Assembly (NCBI GenBank): GCA_024472245.1
Contig: JANBXD010000005.1
Span: 868,001 to 932,000 of the forward strand
Length of the DNA stretch: 64,000 bases
Direction: 5' to 3'
Source of the DNA: Beauveria sp. NWAFU-1
Taxonomy: Eukaryota > Ascomycota > Sordariomycetes > Hypocreales > Cordycipitaceae
Shown here: positions 20,757 through 34,224 of the stretch, piece after piece
Layout of the letters: each line of letters begins with the position of its first letter
How positions within the stretch are numbered: the first letter of the stretch is position 1
Translations under genes and position numbers: made by a program
The notes under the pieces: generated by a model
What the model saw: the letters and a program-made list of their open reading frames with translations, nothing else
Databases searched by the model: none
Told to the model about the DNA's origin: nothing

Positions 20757-22650
20757 GCTGCTTGGGTGTTCGTCGTCAGCCCCCGTCCCCAAATTAGGCT
20801 CAGAAGCCACGTCTGTGGGTTCCCGGCGTGATGAACGAGAAATGGATAGCAATCTAGAAGGATCAACCAATTTGCTTTTTTTCAAGGAACAAAGCTTTAG
20901 CCTCGTATCGTGCTAGCTTCTTGAACGAGGCTTGAGTGACTGCATGCCGATGAGATCTGGCTAGCAGATGCAAGCTCGGTAGATGATCTCAAACAGCCTC
21001 ATCAGAATGTCACGCGGCTTAGCTAGAAAGCGTACACATTCTCGTACACTCTGAACTTGAGGCGAGCACCTTTGAATCAACTGGACCTGACACGGTGTTT
21101 ACAGCTCGTTAAGCTTGAATGAATCAGTTTGGTTCCCCGCGAACTGGCCTCGAGACTGCCTTGCCACAAGTACAGATGCAGTTGGCACTGGTAATAAAGT
21201 AGCCTTAACCCTCGTACAACAACCAAATAGCTGGGTGTTTTGGCACGCATAATAGATGCCAGCCACGATGGTAGAAATCTGAAATAAAAAAAAATTGGCC
21301 AATGCCAAAACTCAACGCCAGTCAACTGGCTCTCTCGAGCATTTCAAGAGTTGACGTCAACTTGAGTTGTAGGTCTTACCGTCGGCTCGCTCGGGCAGAC
21401 TTAATGACCTCAATCAAGCTGTTTTCTTTTGCACGCTACAAGTTGGCTATGAGCCTGTACAGAGCACATGTCACATCATATTGTTGAGTTTAGGGCGGCT
21501 CTTTGTGGAGATGCGGTCCGGCACAATCGACCTCGTGGTTCGGCCCCGAAAGCGTGACCTAGTTTGGCCGCAAATCTAGAACAAAAGATCTTTATTAGAA
21601 ACGTTAGTCTACACAGTTGCTTACGATTGGCGCAAGGCCCCAGTTTCCCAAATGATGTGGCTTTCTAAAGTCGGCAGTGCTGAGCTGCAGTTGCGCACTG
21701 CTCCCCTGGTTGTTCACTTTCACTCAGTATTCATCAGTGAGCATGTGTGGCTTCGAGCAGGGCAGACATGCAGGAGGCTCCACCGGCGGGCTTCAAGTGA
21801 CCCCCAAAAACGTGGGTTCGCGGTGTGCGTACATGTTTAATTGACCAGTACATATCAGTGGGCAAATGGTCTCTGTACCCGGGCTGTGGATAGCACCGCG
21901 CGATACGCGCGAGCTGATCCGTTGAGAGGTTGCCCTCTGTTGAACGGATGATCCTGGGAGGCTATGGTAACATCCTGTGCGTCAAATCGCCGAGATCTAG
22001 AAACGAGGCGAAGCGTCGATTTTCTCCGTCGCCCTCCATGATGTGGCGGCCAGAGAGACGGAAACTGGGCCGATGATCTGGGGCCGCTCTCATTCTCGTA
22101 TCGATAACACGTGGGCCGGCTGATGATGAAGCCAAAGTGGGAGCCTGAGAATTCCGCTAAAACCGTCCAGGCTGGGCTGTTCAGGAGCCGGCCGGCTGTC
22201 ATGAAGACAATACTGTCATGGAGTCTCTGGGGGGCCCATTGTTATTAGGAACAGAAAGCATTGGCGGTTCTTGCTCAGCCAATGCAGCCTTGGATGGGAC
22301 AAGCTTTGGCCGTGCACCAATAAATATGGTGTGTTCTGGCAGTGCAAGCTCCGCCTGTGAAAGGAGGCACTTCAGCTGAGGCTCCTGCCCCCACTGTTGA
22401 AGGTGCTGATAATGTCGTTTTGCTGTTCTTGAGGCGTCTGCTCTGGGTTAGCGATGGCATGTTTGGTCTCGGAGTAGAAAATTTTGAGTTGGCCAGGAGT
22501 TGTAGCGTCGGCTGCATCGTCGGCTGTGCAGTGTCAATTTGAAAAGCGTATAGTCGTGGTTCATGGAAATCTCAAGGCGCTCAAACCTGGCCTTGCCATC
22601 TTACTCTGATGCAGTGGGTGGGTGTAAATCAAACGGTTATTCTCCAATAC

Positions 22651-22690
22651 CGACAGCTACCGACAGCCACCGACAGCCACCGACAGCTAC
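22651..22690. repeat. Minisatellite, 4 x 10 bp (CGACAGCYAC)
   Basis: Four head-to-tail copies of CGACAGC(T/C)AC followed by a partial fifth, in non-coding sequence. Confidence 0.85.
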
Positions 22691-23409
22691 CGATGGGCAA
22701 AGGATTTGTCGGGGATTATGGAGAAATTTCCGAGGCCTTTTGTGCCCAGGGGACAAGGCAAAAAACAGTCCGCCAGGGTTTCTTTTTGTTTTTCTTTTGT
22801 TTCTGCCGTAGTCCACACCAACAAGGCATCGGAAAAGCCGCGCCGCGGTCGTGAGCGGACTCGACGATAACCCGACAGGGCGAGGAAGCCACTCCAAGAC
22901 TCTGAGTCAGGGTTAGTCCACTGCCAGTAGACGACTCTCAGTAGGCCGTGACGCAGCTAGTTTTTGGCTTTGCATTAGTTGAACGAACTGTGACGGGGGA
23001 CTACGTGACTTGGTTGGCTTACTTTGGGGACGGTGACAGCCTTGGACCCAGGCACACGCCAAGGGTTGTTGTTAGCTTCAACACTCTCAGTGACTATCTC
23101 AACCGCTTCAACCTTGTGAGTGGGTTGTGTGGAGAGGGCAACGCCAGATTTCCGTAAGCGCGCCCACCTTAAACGAAATCTCATGGTGGGTACCTTGAGT
23201 CCGGAGGTACATTGTCGTCGGCCGCCTATTTGTAACGGCAGGGCTGGCAGCGCGATTTGGAGGGGGCCAGCATGATACGTGCACGCCCTCCTCGCTCTCG
23301 TTGCTGCTCTTTTATTCTTTGCCTGCTTCTTTCCGTTCCCCCACATCAATGCCGGCCCCCAATCGGCCTGCCTAGGGTCGTCCAGAGGGGAGAGAGATGA
23401 CGACTTTGG

Positions 23410-23417
23410 TATATAAA
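23410..23417 (+). promoter_or_regulatory. TATA box upstream of the Zn2Cys6 gene
   Basis: TATATAAA lies about 210 bp before the chosen ATG at 23624, implying a leader of roughly 180 nt. Inferred from position. Confidence 0.45.
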
Positions 23418-23623
23418 GACGCCGCAAGGCTGCTTCCAGTCTCCAATGTTGAAAAAGACCCCCATTCAATCCAGCACAAATCTTCAAGACGGTTGTCTAA
23501 AATTTGATCATCTCGGTCTTCTTTTTTCAAAGATCTGTAGACGTCAGTGGCGACATAACCTCGGTGACTCGACGCCCGGAAACCACACATTCACATACCG
23601 GATTTCTACCCCACGACGGAAAC

Positions 23624-24656
23624 ATGTTTGCAACCTGGAAATACGACCGCGACACGGCAGAGGTGCAAAATATTCGTCTCGCATATGATCCCATCTCTGC
23701 TCGATCGAGTCAACATCAAGCCTGCGACCGCTGCCACGAGAAAAAGGTAATGCTTCCCACCGCAGTTGCATCCCGCAGATGTCTGAAGTTTTGCGCTGGA
23801 CGGCCCGGCGGGCACTGCAGGCCGTTGCCAGCTGTCAAAACACATCTTGACCTGCCCGTTTGCTTCCCTCGACTTTTTTGTAAAGCCATCTAGTCAGACT
23901 AACATTTATTTTCTCTTTCAGTTAAAATGCAGCGGTGAAAAAGACGGCTGCGACCGCTGCATCTCCAGCGCCCATTCTTGCGTGTACAATCGCAGCGAAG
24001 CCCGATGCTCCCGCCGTGGCAAGAGGGGCAGCCGCTGCTCGACCGACGGCGTTGAAGAGACGACGTTGAGCCGGCCCACCAGCAACGCAGGCTCGCCCTC
24101 GCGACGAAACACACAGACAAGTCAGCAGCAGCAGCAGCAGCGCGTTCGAAAGGGCTCTCAAGCCCGGCGCAAGTCGATTTGCTCCTCATCGGCCACATCC
24201 CGCGCTTCGACGGAGCCCGACGTCGACCTGTACTCGCCTCGCGCATCGACCGCGCCCTCGGTGGCCGGCAGCCCTTACAGCCTGGCCGCCTCCTTTGATA
24301 CCATTGCGGAGAGCGGCGGTTTTGCATCGGCCAGTCTCGCGAGCCCCTACGACTCTGCTGATGCTTTGGTCATGGCTCAGCATCAACACCAGCAACAACA
24401 ACAACAACAGCAGCAAGAGCACATTCCGTACACGATGCCGTACCATGACTGCGGGTACCAGTCGGGCGCTGTCTGGCCGGCCATGTACCAGCGCGACCCG
24501 AACTCCACGGCGGAGATGAGCAGTAGCGCCTTCGTCTCGACCGTGTCGAACCCGCACGCGTTTCCCGTCCTGACACCTCCCGACGATTACATGCAGTACC
24601 AGGTCTATGCCGGCCTGCAGACTGCCGGCACTGATATTTGGCCATATCCTCGCTAG
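23624..24656 (+). CDS. Zn2Cys6 zinc-cluster transcription factor
   Basis: A nuclear DNA-binding regulator. Exons are 23624-23746 and 23922-24656; phases agree and give 285 residues. The intron lies inside the zinc cluster, between CDRCHEKK and LKCSGEKDGC, and splicing completes the spacing C-X2-C-X6-C-X6-C-X2-C-X6-C. A basic linker (ARCSRRGKRGSR) follows, then Ser/Thr- and Gln-rich low-complexity sequence with CAG/CAA-encoded Gln runs. No fungal-specific middle homology domain is visible, and the protein is short for the class. That is common among regulators of local gene clusters or development, but there is no obvious cluster beside it. The target genes are unknown. Confidence 0.88.
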
Positions 24657-26810
24657 ATGGGCCGAATTACATATACGCGACTATACAAAGACGAGATGTC
24701 ACGATCCATTACGTGTTCACCCCCCTTTTTTCGATTCACAAGAATGTATTTAAATCATTGTGGCAAGCATTTGGGTTCTTTGGAGACGCGGAGTTGAGGT
24801 TTTGCTTGGGTGTGGGCTTTCATATTCATCAAACTTATTGCTGCTGCAATGATCATTTTTGCTAGTTAGTGGTAGAGTTGGCAGCGACTGGACGGACCTA
24901 GTATAGACTCGCCGGTTAAAAATCAGACACAATTCCCATTCACTCCCTCGATATCCGTCTAGTCGACAGCCACCGGATGCAGGTGCATGTGTGTGTAAGA
25001 CTTCCCCACACATGCAAGCCGCGTTTGTCATAACTGCCGTCCTACTTGGTGCATGAGATGACATACGACGTAGTCGATGACTACGTAAACTAGGCAGCAC
25101 AATGGGCGCCGCAAAGCAGTAAACGAAGCAGAGGCAGTAAAAAGTCGTACATGGACTGGCTGACAAGACATACTACGTGTGGCCGAGCAGACGAGCACAG
25201 CTGTATCACTCTGGGGCGCGCCGCCCCGCGCCGATCCGCCGTTGTATTATACGACATGAGGGCAGGTGGGCAGTAGAAGACGGACACTAGCCAGCGGCTG
25301 AAACCAATGAAAATGGGGAGTCTCCATTAAATTAAAATAAGAGTATGTGAATAGCAAGGAAAGGCTAAATGACAGCCAAGGCGGTCAGATGAGATCCTCT
25401 TGGGGAGGCGGTGCCCACGGCCGATGCTGTCGGGACCGTACGTGTACTTGTGCTCCGTACCTTGAGCTAAAGCCGCCCCGGACACTTTTGGCATGGCGAG
25501 GATGGGCGGCGCACGGTGCTACGGGCGAGGCAGCACCGACCAGGGACGTGGCTGTTCAGAGACATTCCCCGCTATAAACGAACGAATGAGATGACGATCG
25601 TTGTTGCACCGACACCCGTCTATTTTAAACGGTCAGAGGGGGGTTCGCAACGAGGCCGCATCTTCAAATGGTATTACGGCGCAGAGTTTGTCCAGTCCGA
25701 TACTAGAAGGACAAGATATCAATATCTAAATAGCACCTTTGAATTTCCATGACGAACTATTGCGAAAATCATACGAGCTCTCTCCAATAACGGCCAGCCG
25801 CATACCCGAATGTCAAGTGCTCGAGATGGCACATCTCAAACCATGCGCGGGCTGAGCCCCAGCTGCAGATGCCCGGCCCATTGATTAGCCACCTCACGCA
25901 TCAGTAGGGCTGAATGCTCGCTAGGCACCCAGATTTGACAGAGAGGGGTTGAAAAAAAAAAACTTGTTCCCGTGGACAAGCATCCCGGCGCCATCACGGA
26001 GCGTGCGCTATGTGGTGGCGGCGGAGGGGCGGTGGTCGTCGCCGAGACATGACTGAATGCTTTTTTGCACTTTCTGCCTTGGCATTTGTCTAAGCTTTTG
26101 TGCAACCTTGCAGACATGTAAGACACCAAGGATAACATTGACTGATGAAGTTACCGTTTCGGGTGGCCAAGACTGAAGATGTGCACAGTTTCGTGAAAGC
26201 TGATTGGTCGTCTAGACGAGCGGGTCAATCTACAGCCCTTTTTGTCCTTTGCTAGTCAGCCCCTTGCCCACTGCCACGTTTACTATTCGTTTAGCTATAG
26301 ATGAATTGATAAATTTATCAAAAAAAATTGAACAAGAAACAAGTTTTCGGGTGAGACGGTCTTGTTCCTCTTGGCGCGGCGGGGTAGGGCTGCGCGGTAA
26401 CTTGTTGATAAGCTTATCCCACGTCTTTTGGATCTGGGGGCGCAAGGACAAAGGCGCGAGTTTGGAATTTGAATTATTTAGTGGGCGTGCGCAGACAAGT
26501 CCGCACTTTGAGTTATCTGTCCCCCGGTCAAAATGGCATGCGCCATGGGCCTTGTGCCTGATTCATATTCTCCTGTGGAAATGTCCGCAAGTCCACCCAA
26601 ACGAACCAGGGCGGAAAAGCATCAACTACGAATAGGCCCCCCCCATCGTGGTAGGTTAGAGTCGGGGCAAAGTTCCCTCGTCTGCTTGGAATCGACGAAA
26701 CATTCCGGAGTAACTTTCGATTTAATTGTCGATATGGAAGCGGTAGTTTTGCTGCACGACTTCCCAAAAGGTACGGTATGGGCCGCTACGGCTGAGGGCA
26801 GCAGCGCAAG

Positions 26811-26865
<55 letters not shown>

Positions 26866-28290
26866 AGTGGCTCGAGCAACGACCTAGGGGTGTGGCTGGA
26901 AAATGAGCGTGGGAATCGATGGCTGACGAGGCTGGCGACGCCGCTTTTTGATTGGCACGTTTGCGAAGACTTGCAGGTTGCTTTTAAAGGGAAAAACAAA
27001 AGATTGATGCTGCTGCCCTGACCCCAAGCCCCCATCAATCCATCTGCTTGTTGTGGTTCTCCGCTGGAGCAGATGCAGAAACCCTAGTTGAAAAAAAGCG
27101 AGGCATGCAGCCATGTATCAAGTCATCAGGTGAGCGCGGCCAGTTTCGGTGAGGTCTACGCATACATGTTTCTAGGTAGCTTACGAGTTGGGAAAACGCC
27201 TCTTTAACTGTGGCTTTTTTTTTGTCGCCGTGGCGCATAGAGGGGCAAACGGTTACGGGTAGAATACGCCTTTGTCATTGCTGAGCAATCAATCAATCTA
27301 TGCAACTTGAATTCCCGCCGATCTGACCACATCAGTCCAAGAAGGCGTGGCCTGGCTCGCGAACCCACCGATATGTCATCGGGGGGTCGGCGATGCATGT
27401 CTGGCCACTTCTTCGTCAGTCTCGACGTGGTGACTGCAGGACAATTTCAAATCAAGCTTTCCCACTATAAAACCATCTCATCAGGCCATTTATCTGATAC
27501 TTGAGAGGAGAGGGAAAGGGGGGGAGTGTGCGTCAGCTGTCGGCTCTGTCGTCGTATATTTGTCCAATGCAGCAAACATGCTCGTCCTGCAGGGAAAATC
27601 TCGAAATACATGATTCTGCCCTCACAATCACCCATGTTCTTTTGCGCCCATGCAATTTTTTTTTACAGCTGTTCGTAATCAGCTGCAGGCTCTGTACGAA
27701 TACGTTCTCGAGTTCCTGTGCTTTTGCGCGCAGCTTGCTCGCTGGCGTGGGCTTGCCTCCGCCGTTTCCGCGTTCCCCGTCCGTCCACTCCCTCTGCAGC
27801 ATGACGACTTGAACGCGCATGCTGCATCGCATTCTTCAGTTATCACCTCCTGCTTTGCCAATTAATAACTACTACCCCCGTCTGATGAGAGCTGTCGATT
27901 CCCAACGGCTGCCGACTCTAGTGAGTGGGAGTCGTGGCTTGGCAGCTCCCTGCGTGCCGTGCTGCGTACCGAGCTCCCGCGACTGTTTTTCGTAATAGAA
28001 CGTGCCTAGACGGAAAACCGGAAGCATGGCAGCCTGATAAATTTCCAAATTCGTCCCTTCCATCGTCGTCAGCTCATCAATCCGAGCTTCGATACAGCTT
28101 CCAGCGCGAGCTACCCTTCGGGCGTTTTCTGCTCATGCTTATCGCTCATTGGCCCAGCTCGCCCACTGGGCGGAATCGGGCCTGCCCAGTGACGACATAA
28201 TTTTCTGCGCCAGTCCAGCTTCAACGAATCGGTGCACCACCTTTACCTCATCGCTCGGAATCCTGTCCTGACGCGTCGCAACCCTTCGCA
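24657..28290. other. Gene-poor interval of 3.6 kb
   Basis: No supported gene. Open frames are short, overlap on both strands and lack motifs. It contains a long AG microsatellite at 26817-26862. The 3' end is the promoter of the Aim19-like gene. Confidence 0.5.
26817..26862. repeat. AG dinucleotide microsatellite
   Basis: About 23 uninterrupted AG units. Open frames through it encode Glu-Arg repeats and are not real genes. Confidence 0.95.
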
Positions 28291-28889
28291 ATGGCATCCG
28301 GCGATAGCAGTCCTCTCCCATCGGAAAAGACCGTCCTCCAACGCATTGACGATTGGGGAAGTAAGTACCACAGCCCAGCCTGATCCCCTCGCCGCCCCGT
28401 CCACCAAAGCTTTTCCCGTCCCACGCGACCATGTCTGTCCGCGCCATTGATGAATGCGCACGGCACACGCTCGCTCTCACAGACCCCCCCGTACCGGACA
28501 TTGGCTTACGCATCTTTGATTTCGCAGAGTCCTCGCTTCCGCCCTCCCTGCTCGCCACGCTCGTCACCGCGCTACACGCTCGGCCCATGCAGCCCCTCCC
28601 GCTCTTCCTCTTCGCCCCGACGCTGCTCTTCTCCTCGTACCTCAACTTGTCGGGCTTCACCACCGCCAGCGCCGGCCTGACCGCCGCCTGGTCCGGCCTC
28701 TACGCCCTGCTCGCTCTACGTCGCCCCCAAGGCCTGCGCGCCAAGTTTACCCCGCGCGGGCTCGTCCGCGGCGCGGCCGTCGGGCTTGGCGCCGCGAACG
28801 CAGTCGCGGGCGGGTGGGTCTACATGAAGGGGGATTTCAAGAGGGACGATGAGCTTCGTCGCGAAAGGAGGCGCTGGAGCGGAGAGTAA
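28291..28889 (+). CDS. Aim19-like small mitochondrial membrane protein
   Basis: Exons are 28291-28360 and 28527-28889, with a GTAAGT donor and TTTCGCAG acceptor. Phases agree and give 143 residues. A polar N-terminus (MASGDSSPLPSEKTVLQRID) is followed by hydrophobic segments: PLPLFLFAPTLLFSSYLNLS near 45-65, FTTASAGLTAAWSGLYALLA near 67-86, and a Gly/Ala-rich one (RGAAVGLGAANAVAGGWVYM). A charged tail (KRDDELRRERRRW) ends it. Size and layout resemble the Aim19 family of mitochondrial proteins of unknown function. I am confident of the gene and moderately so of the family. Confidence 0.7.
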
Positions 28890-29263
28890 TTTGTTGCGAA
28901 TAACAGTGTGTGATGGATGATGTCGAAACCCTCTGGACCTGGTAGGCTTGAGATTGGAAGTCGGTAGGCTGATGAAACAAGACCCCGCACCGTGTATTTT
29001 ATTCCAATCTATTGTTTTCTCTTGTAATATATCACGGTTTACGCAAATGGTCATCTCTTTTCTGGCAAAAAAGGTTGTCGTGCTTCAGCTCACAAAGCTT
29101 CTCCCCGCGTCTCTTACTACTGGCGTTGGCAGCAACCGAATGCATCTCAACTCGGCACACGAGCCAAGCTCATCTACACGTCACCTCCATACTGCATTAG
29201 CCTGCAGCCTGCTTCCAGTCCCTGGCATGCGGCTGCAGCATACGGGGCGGCTCGTCTGAGCGC

Positions 29264-29330
29264 CCGCCGCCGCCGCCGCCGCCGCCTCCGCCTCCGCCTC
29301 CGCCTCCGCCTCCGCCTCCGCCTCCGCCAC
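29264..29330. repeat. CCG trinucleotide and CCTCCG hexanucleotide repeat
   Basis: Perfect CCG units change into CCTCCG units without a gap. The minus-strand frame reads poly-Arg, which is not credible as a protein. Confidence 0.95.
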
Positions 29331-32300
29331 CAGCTCAACCCGGCATCCCTTGCGGAAACCTGCCGCCTAGCCTGTTTCTGCACCAGGCGAAACTCTTCCG
29401 CCTAAAGTGACGATGCTCACCGAAGCAAAGCGAGTTTGTCAGGAACACGGTGCACTGGGAGCGAGTGGCTTGCCAGCTAAGGAGGCTGCGGGGCGCACAT
29501 TGTCCAATGCTGATATTGCCGCCAACGACGTGCCAGACATTTCCGAAAAGTTCAATCGGCACCGAAAGCGACGATCTTCTCCCCGTTCGATGAAACAGAC
29601 AATCTTATACTCGGTTGTTTGTATAGAACTCGGTCCCGAGAGCGGGTCGGGGAACCGGTAGCCGGACAAAGCTGCAAGTGGCGGCCAGGTGGAAGATAAA
29701 CACGTACTGAGTACACGTCCCTGATAGTAAGGCTTGTACGGATATGGACCCAAGCTTCTAGAACAGATGAGACTTTGCTCATGACGGAGCAGAAACGGGG
29801 CATAGCCTCAACCGCACCCCCTCCCCCTCTCCTGCAAGCAAGACTCCCGCTCTGTAGCCCCTGCACGGGTGCATCGACTAGGGCGGGCTGTCGAAATGCT
29901 TTGAAGTCTGGTGCCAGAGATGCAACGGTTTGGTCCAGGCCATGGCCGATTGCGACATGGGAAACAAGGCTGCGAGCTGGCCGCAGAGCCTGTCGTTTGC
30001 GGGGAGCGGCTCGGGACTTTGCGTCGATGCGGTCGTGTTTGTGAGATGCAGTTGACGACCACGTGCAATGAAAGTGGAGGTGATCTCATTTGCCTTTTTG
30101 GTCTGTAGTATGGTTCTCTCGTTGAGTTGATCGGTTCCTAGGAGGAGCTTGCGTCTGCACATGCGCGACAAGGCTTGAGCTAGCGACTAGTCACTTGGTG
30201 TTCGAGAGCAACTAAATCACGAGCAGGACCAAAAAAAAAAAGGAGAAGAAGGTGAAAGAAAAAGGATCAAGAATAGCGATTTACGCAATACTCCTATTAG
30301 ACCTATTACACTTTAAAGTTGTCTACTACTAGAGGCGGCCGATGACTTCAAACAGAGGACGCAGCCGTCTGCATTTGCAGTGCCTGGTGGTTTGTCGGTC
30401 GGTGTCCGGCCGAAACAGCGTCCCGACTCGGCCGGTGGGGTGCGCGGCGTCCGGACGAGCAACCTTTGTACAAAAATTCAACAAGTACCGAGGCTGCTCT
30501 GCAGTCAAAGTTCGACGCAATGACCAGACCAAAGAGGCAAGCTGCCAGACAATCCCAATATTAGGATACAAGATGGTAGTGGAGCGTGGGCTTTCTTTTT
30601 TGTTCAAGGTGCACAAAGATTAGCCCAGATGGATATCAAAAACGGGTGAAATGAAGCGCTAATGTCAAGAAGTGATCATCTGGCCCCGCTAGATAAAACA
30701 CATGGCACCCGATGTGACGCTGAAGTGGCTTCGTTGCTTTCAGGCGAGAGATTGTACGAGAAGAAGCATGCATGCTGCTGCATTGCGGGTGAGGCGGCCG
30801 CTCCGTAGCCTTTTTGTCTCTGTATACCCCGAGGGGAGGGCATTTACAGAGTACTTTTCGAAAAAATGGCCATGAGACACACACAAAACACACATCCCGT
30901 GTCACCACCAACCACCGGCTCTAGCTGGGCCTGGCAACCCTATTCCCAGTGTTCCCGACCACCCTCGGCCTGCTCCCCCATCTCCCGTGTGTGTGTGGAT
31001 TCGGGGGGGAGTGCGATAAAGGCGACACATCCTAAACGACACACCCTCGTCTAGAACACCAATCACAACCCCGGTCCTGCCTTTTTTATTGCACCTGCAG
31101 GATAACGCCAAGAAGTTGTTTCTGATAGCACAGCTCCGGCGCCCCGGTTCTGGCTTGGCGTGGTGGGCTTCCTTTACAAATTGAAATAGGCTGACGCCAA
31201 CTTCACGCCACTGCCACTGCCAGTCCCGCCCCCGAAAACAGGGGAAGAAATGTATCTTTGGAAAAAGGTACATGCCCGGAGCTAACGGCTTTGGGTACGC
31301 GCGCGCGCGCGTGCGGCCCCATATCGTAAGCTTTCTTGTTTTATTTTCTGCTCTGTTTCGCCCCCCCGGACCCCTGGTATGAATATTATTAGCATGTAAA
31401 GGGGTGTGATGCAAGCCAAGGAGATGGAGGACGCGGGACCTGTGCGCGAACAGAAAGGTGAAAGTCTGCCTTTCTAGCGGAGTGCAAATGCAGCGGACAA
31501 CCTTGAGCGATGGAGATGAAATGGACGTTGAGATGCTGGATTCATGCGCCTTTGCAGGGTTTTGGGGCTCATCGAGGGCGAGGCATGTCAAGCAGGCACT
31601 GGATATCGTGAGCGCAGGCCCAAGCGTTGGCTATTCTTGGGTACTTAGTCGCTGCCCGCTCTTTGACGATGTGCTGTCCAAGCTTGGTATCTGGCATCTG
31701 CTCTTTTTCAGCGTCTGATGGCCAGTGAGGAGAGTGATGTAGCTTAGAAGCCTCGCGTATTGTCGAGGCTTGTTCATGCACTACTAGATACGCAGACGGC
31801 GTCACATCACATGTATCATGCCTCGCAATGAAAGCTAGCGCGATACAAACCTTTGATGGCAAGACGAGTATGAATCCTAGCCTTTGTTGCATGAGTTGGA
31901 TGAATGGATTCTTGGCGTTTAAACTACGAAAAGCAACCCAGTCGCAAGCCTTTCGACGCCAATGCGACGATACGCACCAGCAACCGCCAATCCAAGTGTT
32001 GGGCAAGGCCGCCCCTCGCATTTGCTCGCCTGGGCGCCCATCTGCCACCTAGACTCATAGCCAGCATCGATTCATTAAAATAATGTAGCGTCGTGCCTTT
32101 TACTCTTGCTCCGTTCACAGCCATCCGACGCGCTGCACTCTTGCGCAGCGCTTCAGCAGCATGGCACACCCGCGATGGCGGCACCAGTGGAGTCTACGAC
32201 GGCAGACTAGATGATGGCGTAATCTGTTGAAAGGGGGAAATGTATGCCTAGCTTACTACTCTCACCGGAAGCAACGTGCGATGAGCAGTGGCGGCATGCC

Positions 32301-33012
32301 ATTGCATCACAAGACATGACGTTGAGCGTATGGGCTCCCGCACGTGCCGACTGCGGTGTACATTTTTGCGCAAATTCGTCTCATATTGTCACTGTCAAAC
32401 ATGCACCCAAGAAGGATTCTGAATTATCTCTAGAGTGGTCTTTGGCAACGATGAGGTTTCGACATTGACAACGACGTTTGTTCTCGCTGTGCGAGATACG
32501 ACCGGCCGGCAACGCACTCGATACATGCGTTCTCTCACCACTTACATGAACCCATTTCATATCAAGAATACCCATACATCAAACCTATACCAGCAAAATA
32601 AACAAAAAGCACACCTCGTTTCATCACCAATATCGCTCTTGTCCACGGCTACGGCGCGAGATGCTTTCAAGAAGGAAACTGGGTAGTTCTCGCAGCGGAG
32701 CTGCCCGGCTCCCACTCTGATTTGACTCTGCCATGGCTCGCGATTTAGGCTGGGGCCAGTGGCAAGGGGGAGTATATCAAAACTTGTGCTCGCCGCGGCG
32801 GCGCTCATCAAAAGTCACCATGCTCTCTCGCCACGAGACTTGCCGCCTCGGAAAGAGGACAGACGTGCTCAGGGGTGACGACGTTGCCATCAACTCTGCC
32901 ATGTTCGCGAGCAGTCAAGCCATTGCTGGAAGCAATAACCCTGTGCCAGCTCGCCTTGGAAAAAAATTGAATGGTAGGAAGCGTCTTGGCTGCGGCTTCC
33001 AAGATGTTGTGC

Positions 33013-33231
33013 TCGCGCGCGACTGGTGTTGCCGCGCGACGAAACGCGCGCACGCATCACCATCTAGCATTCGCTCTAAAACAAGAAAAAGAGCTCCTAT
33101 TGCATGATCATACCACACAGGAGCAAAAAAGAGCAAAAAAGAGACACATGTACAGCACCCGGTGTTCGCTGGTCGTCACCGACCCAACTACTAATCTGGC
33201 GCTCAAGCGCTTATCTATCGGAGATCAGACG
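33013..33231. repeat. Diverged tandem duplication, copy 1
   Basis: Shares about 200 bp with 33340-33535. Landmarks in both copies are GACTGGTGTTGCCGCGCGAC, GCATCACCAT then AGCATTCGCT, CAGCACCCGGTGTTCGCTGG and ATCTATCGGAGATCAGACG. Transitions and small indels separate the copies. Confidence 0.8.
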
Positions 33232-33339
33232 GGATCCAGATTTTTCGCTCGGCTATGGCCGTACATACCAGAGTGACAGCAATTTTCGTTTATATCATAG
33301 CTACTTGAGGGGAGTTTGGCGCCCTCGGGAACCCAATAG

Positions 33340-33535
33340 CTCGCGACTGGTGTTGCCGCGCGACGAAACTCGGCACATGCATCACCATCCAGCATTCGCT
33401 TCGAAATAAACCAGAGAGCTCCCATTGCATCATCATACCACACAAGAGCAAAAAAGAAAAACATATACAGCACCCGGTGTTCGCTGGTCATCAGCGGCCC
33501 AACTACTAATCTAGCGTATCTATCGGAGATCAGAC
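33340..33535. repeat. Diverged tandem duplication, copy 2
   Basis: The second copy, in the same orientation, about 110 bp downstream of copy 1. The minus strand of both copies reads related protein segments (VWYD.A.GAL and RMLDGDACA), so the unit may derive from part of a coding sequence. Confidence 0.8.
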
Positions 33536-34224
33536 GAGACGTCTTCCCCCTAGGAACGATAGTTAGCCAGACTTACTATAAGTCCCACTACAATGCCGTT
33601 ACCGTCCGGAACAGTTTAGTCGAAGAGCAGGTAACACCTCTGGGGGCCGGCGCCGGTCATAGAATCGACAGCACTGCTGAGCCAGACCGTTGATCCACTC
33701 CAGCGGCTAGTCGGTGAGTCTAGTGATCTACCACTGCCTGCCTGAGACAAATAGGAAGCACTTTTTTGTTTTGTTTTGGCGGTAATCTCGCTGAATATCT
33801 GACCTAATAACAAATTTTTATGTTGCTATGACGATCCAAAGCCTTTATCCAAGTCGACCTCCTGGTCGACATTAGGGAGAAGTGTCTACTCTGCCTTATG
33901 GCCGTGGCCGCACAGATGGAGCATAGCGCAGGGAGAACGAAGCCTAAGGAGAGGAATGCACGGGGAAAATGATTCTGAGTCGACTCTGGCTAACTGCTTC
34001 GCACAATTGTGTAGCTTGGGCAACGAGGGCGAAATTATATCCACCTGTCCTTTATTACTTGGTATATTAGTAGAGACAGTATAGTCCAGTACTAGTTCAG
34101 TAAGCTAACAACAAGAATAAAAAGTATTTAATACTACTGTATCCGCCGGAAGCCTTGCTTTTAGAGTAAGCTACACCACAGACTAATATCAGTAACTTGC
34201 TTGAGTAACATTGTTTTATATACT

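Larger units (their letters stand above)
20757..23623. other. Gene-poor interval upstream of the Zn2Cys6 gene
   Basis: 2.9 kb without a recognisable exon. It includes a 10-bp minisatellite at 22651-22690 and a TATA element at 23410. The part next to 23624 is the promoter and leader of the zinc-cluster gene. Confidence 0.5.
28890..34224. other. Large gene-poor interval (5.3 kb)
   Basis: No complete gene found. It has a CCG/CCTCCG repeat at 29264-29330, poly-A and poly-T runs, a short GC dinucleotide run near 31300, and a diverged tandem duplication at 33013-33535. The right end is A+T-rich and unlike the G+C-rich coding flanks. Long minus-strand frames (such as 30902-31591) have no domain. 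Confidence 0.5.

Noticed and set aside
26533..27038. Overlapping ORFs through the AG repeat (Glu-Arg and Ser-Leu repeats)
   Set aside because: They exist only because the dinucleotide repeat lacks stops in any frame.
29174..29383. Poly-Arg minus-strand ORF
   Set aside because: It is a translation of the CCG/CCTCCG microsatellite.
30902..31591. 229-codon minus-strand open frame
   Set aside because: No domain, no coherent composition, and competing frames on the other strand; most likely open by chance.
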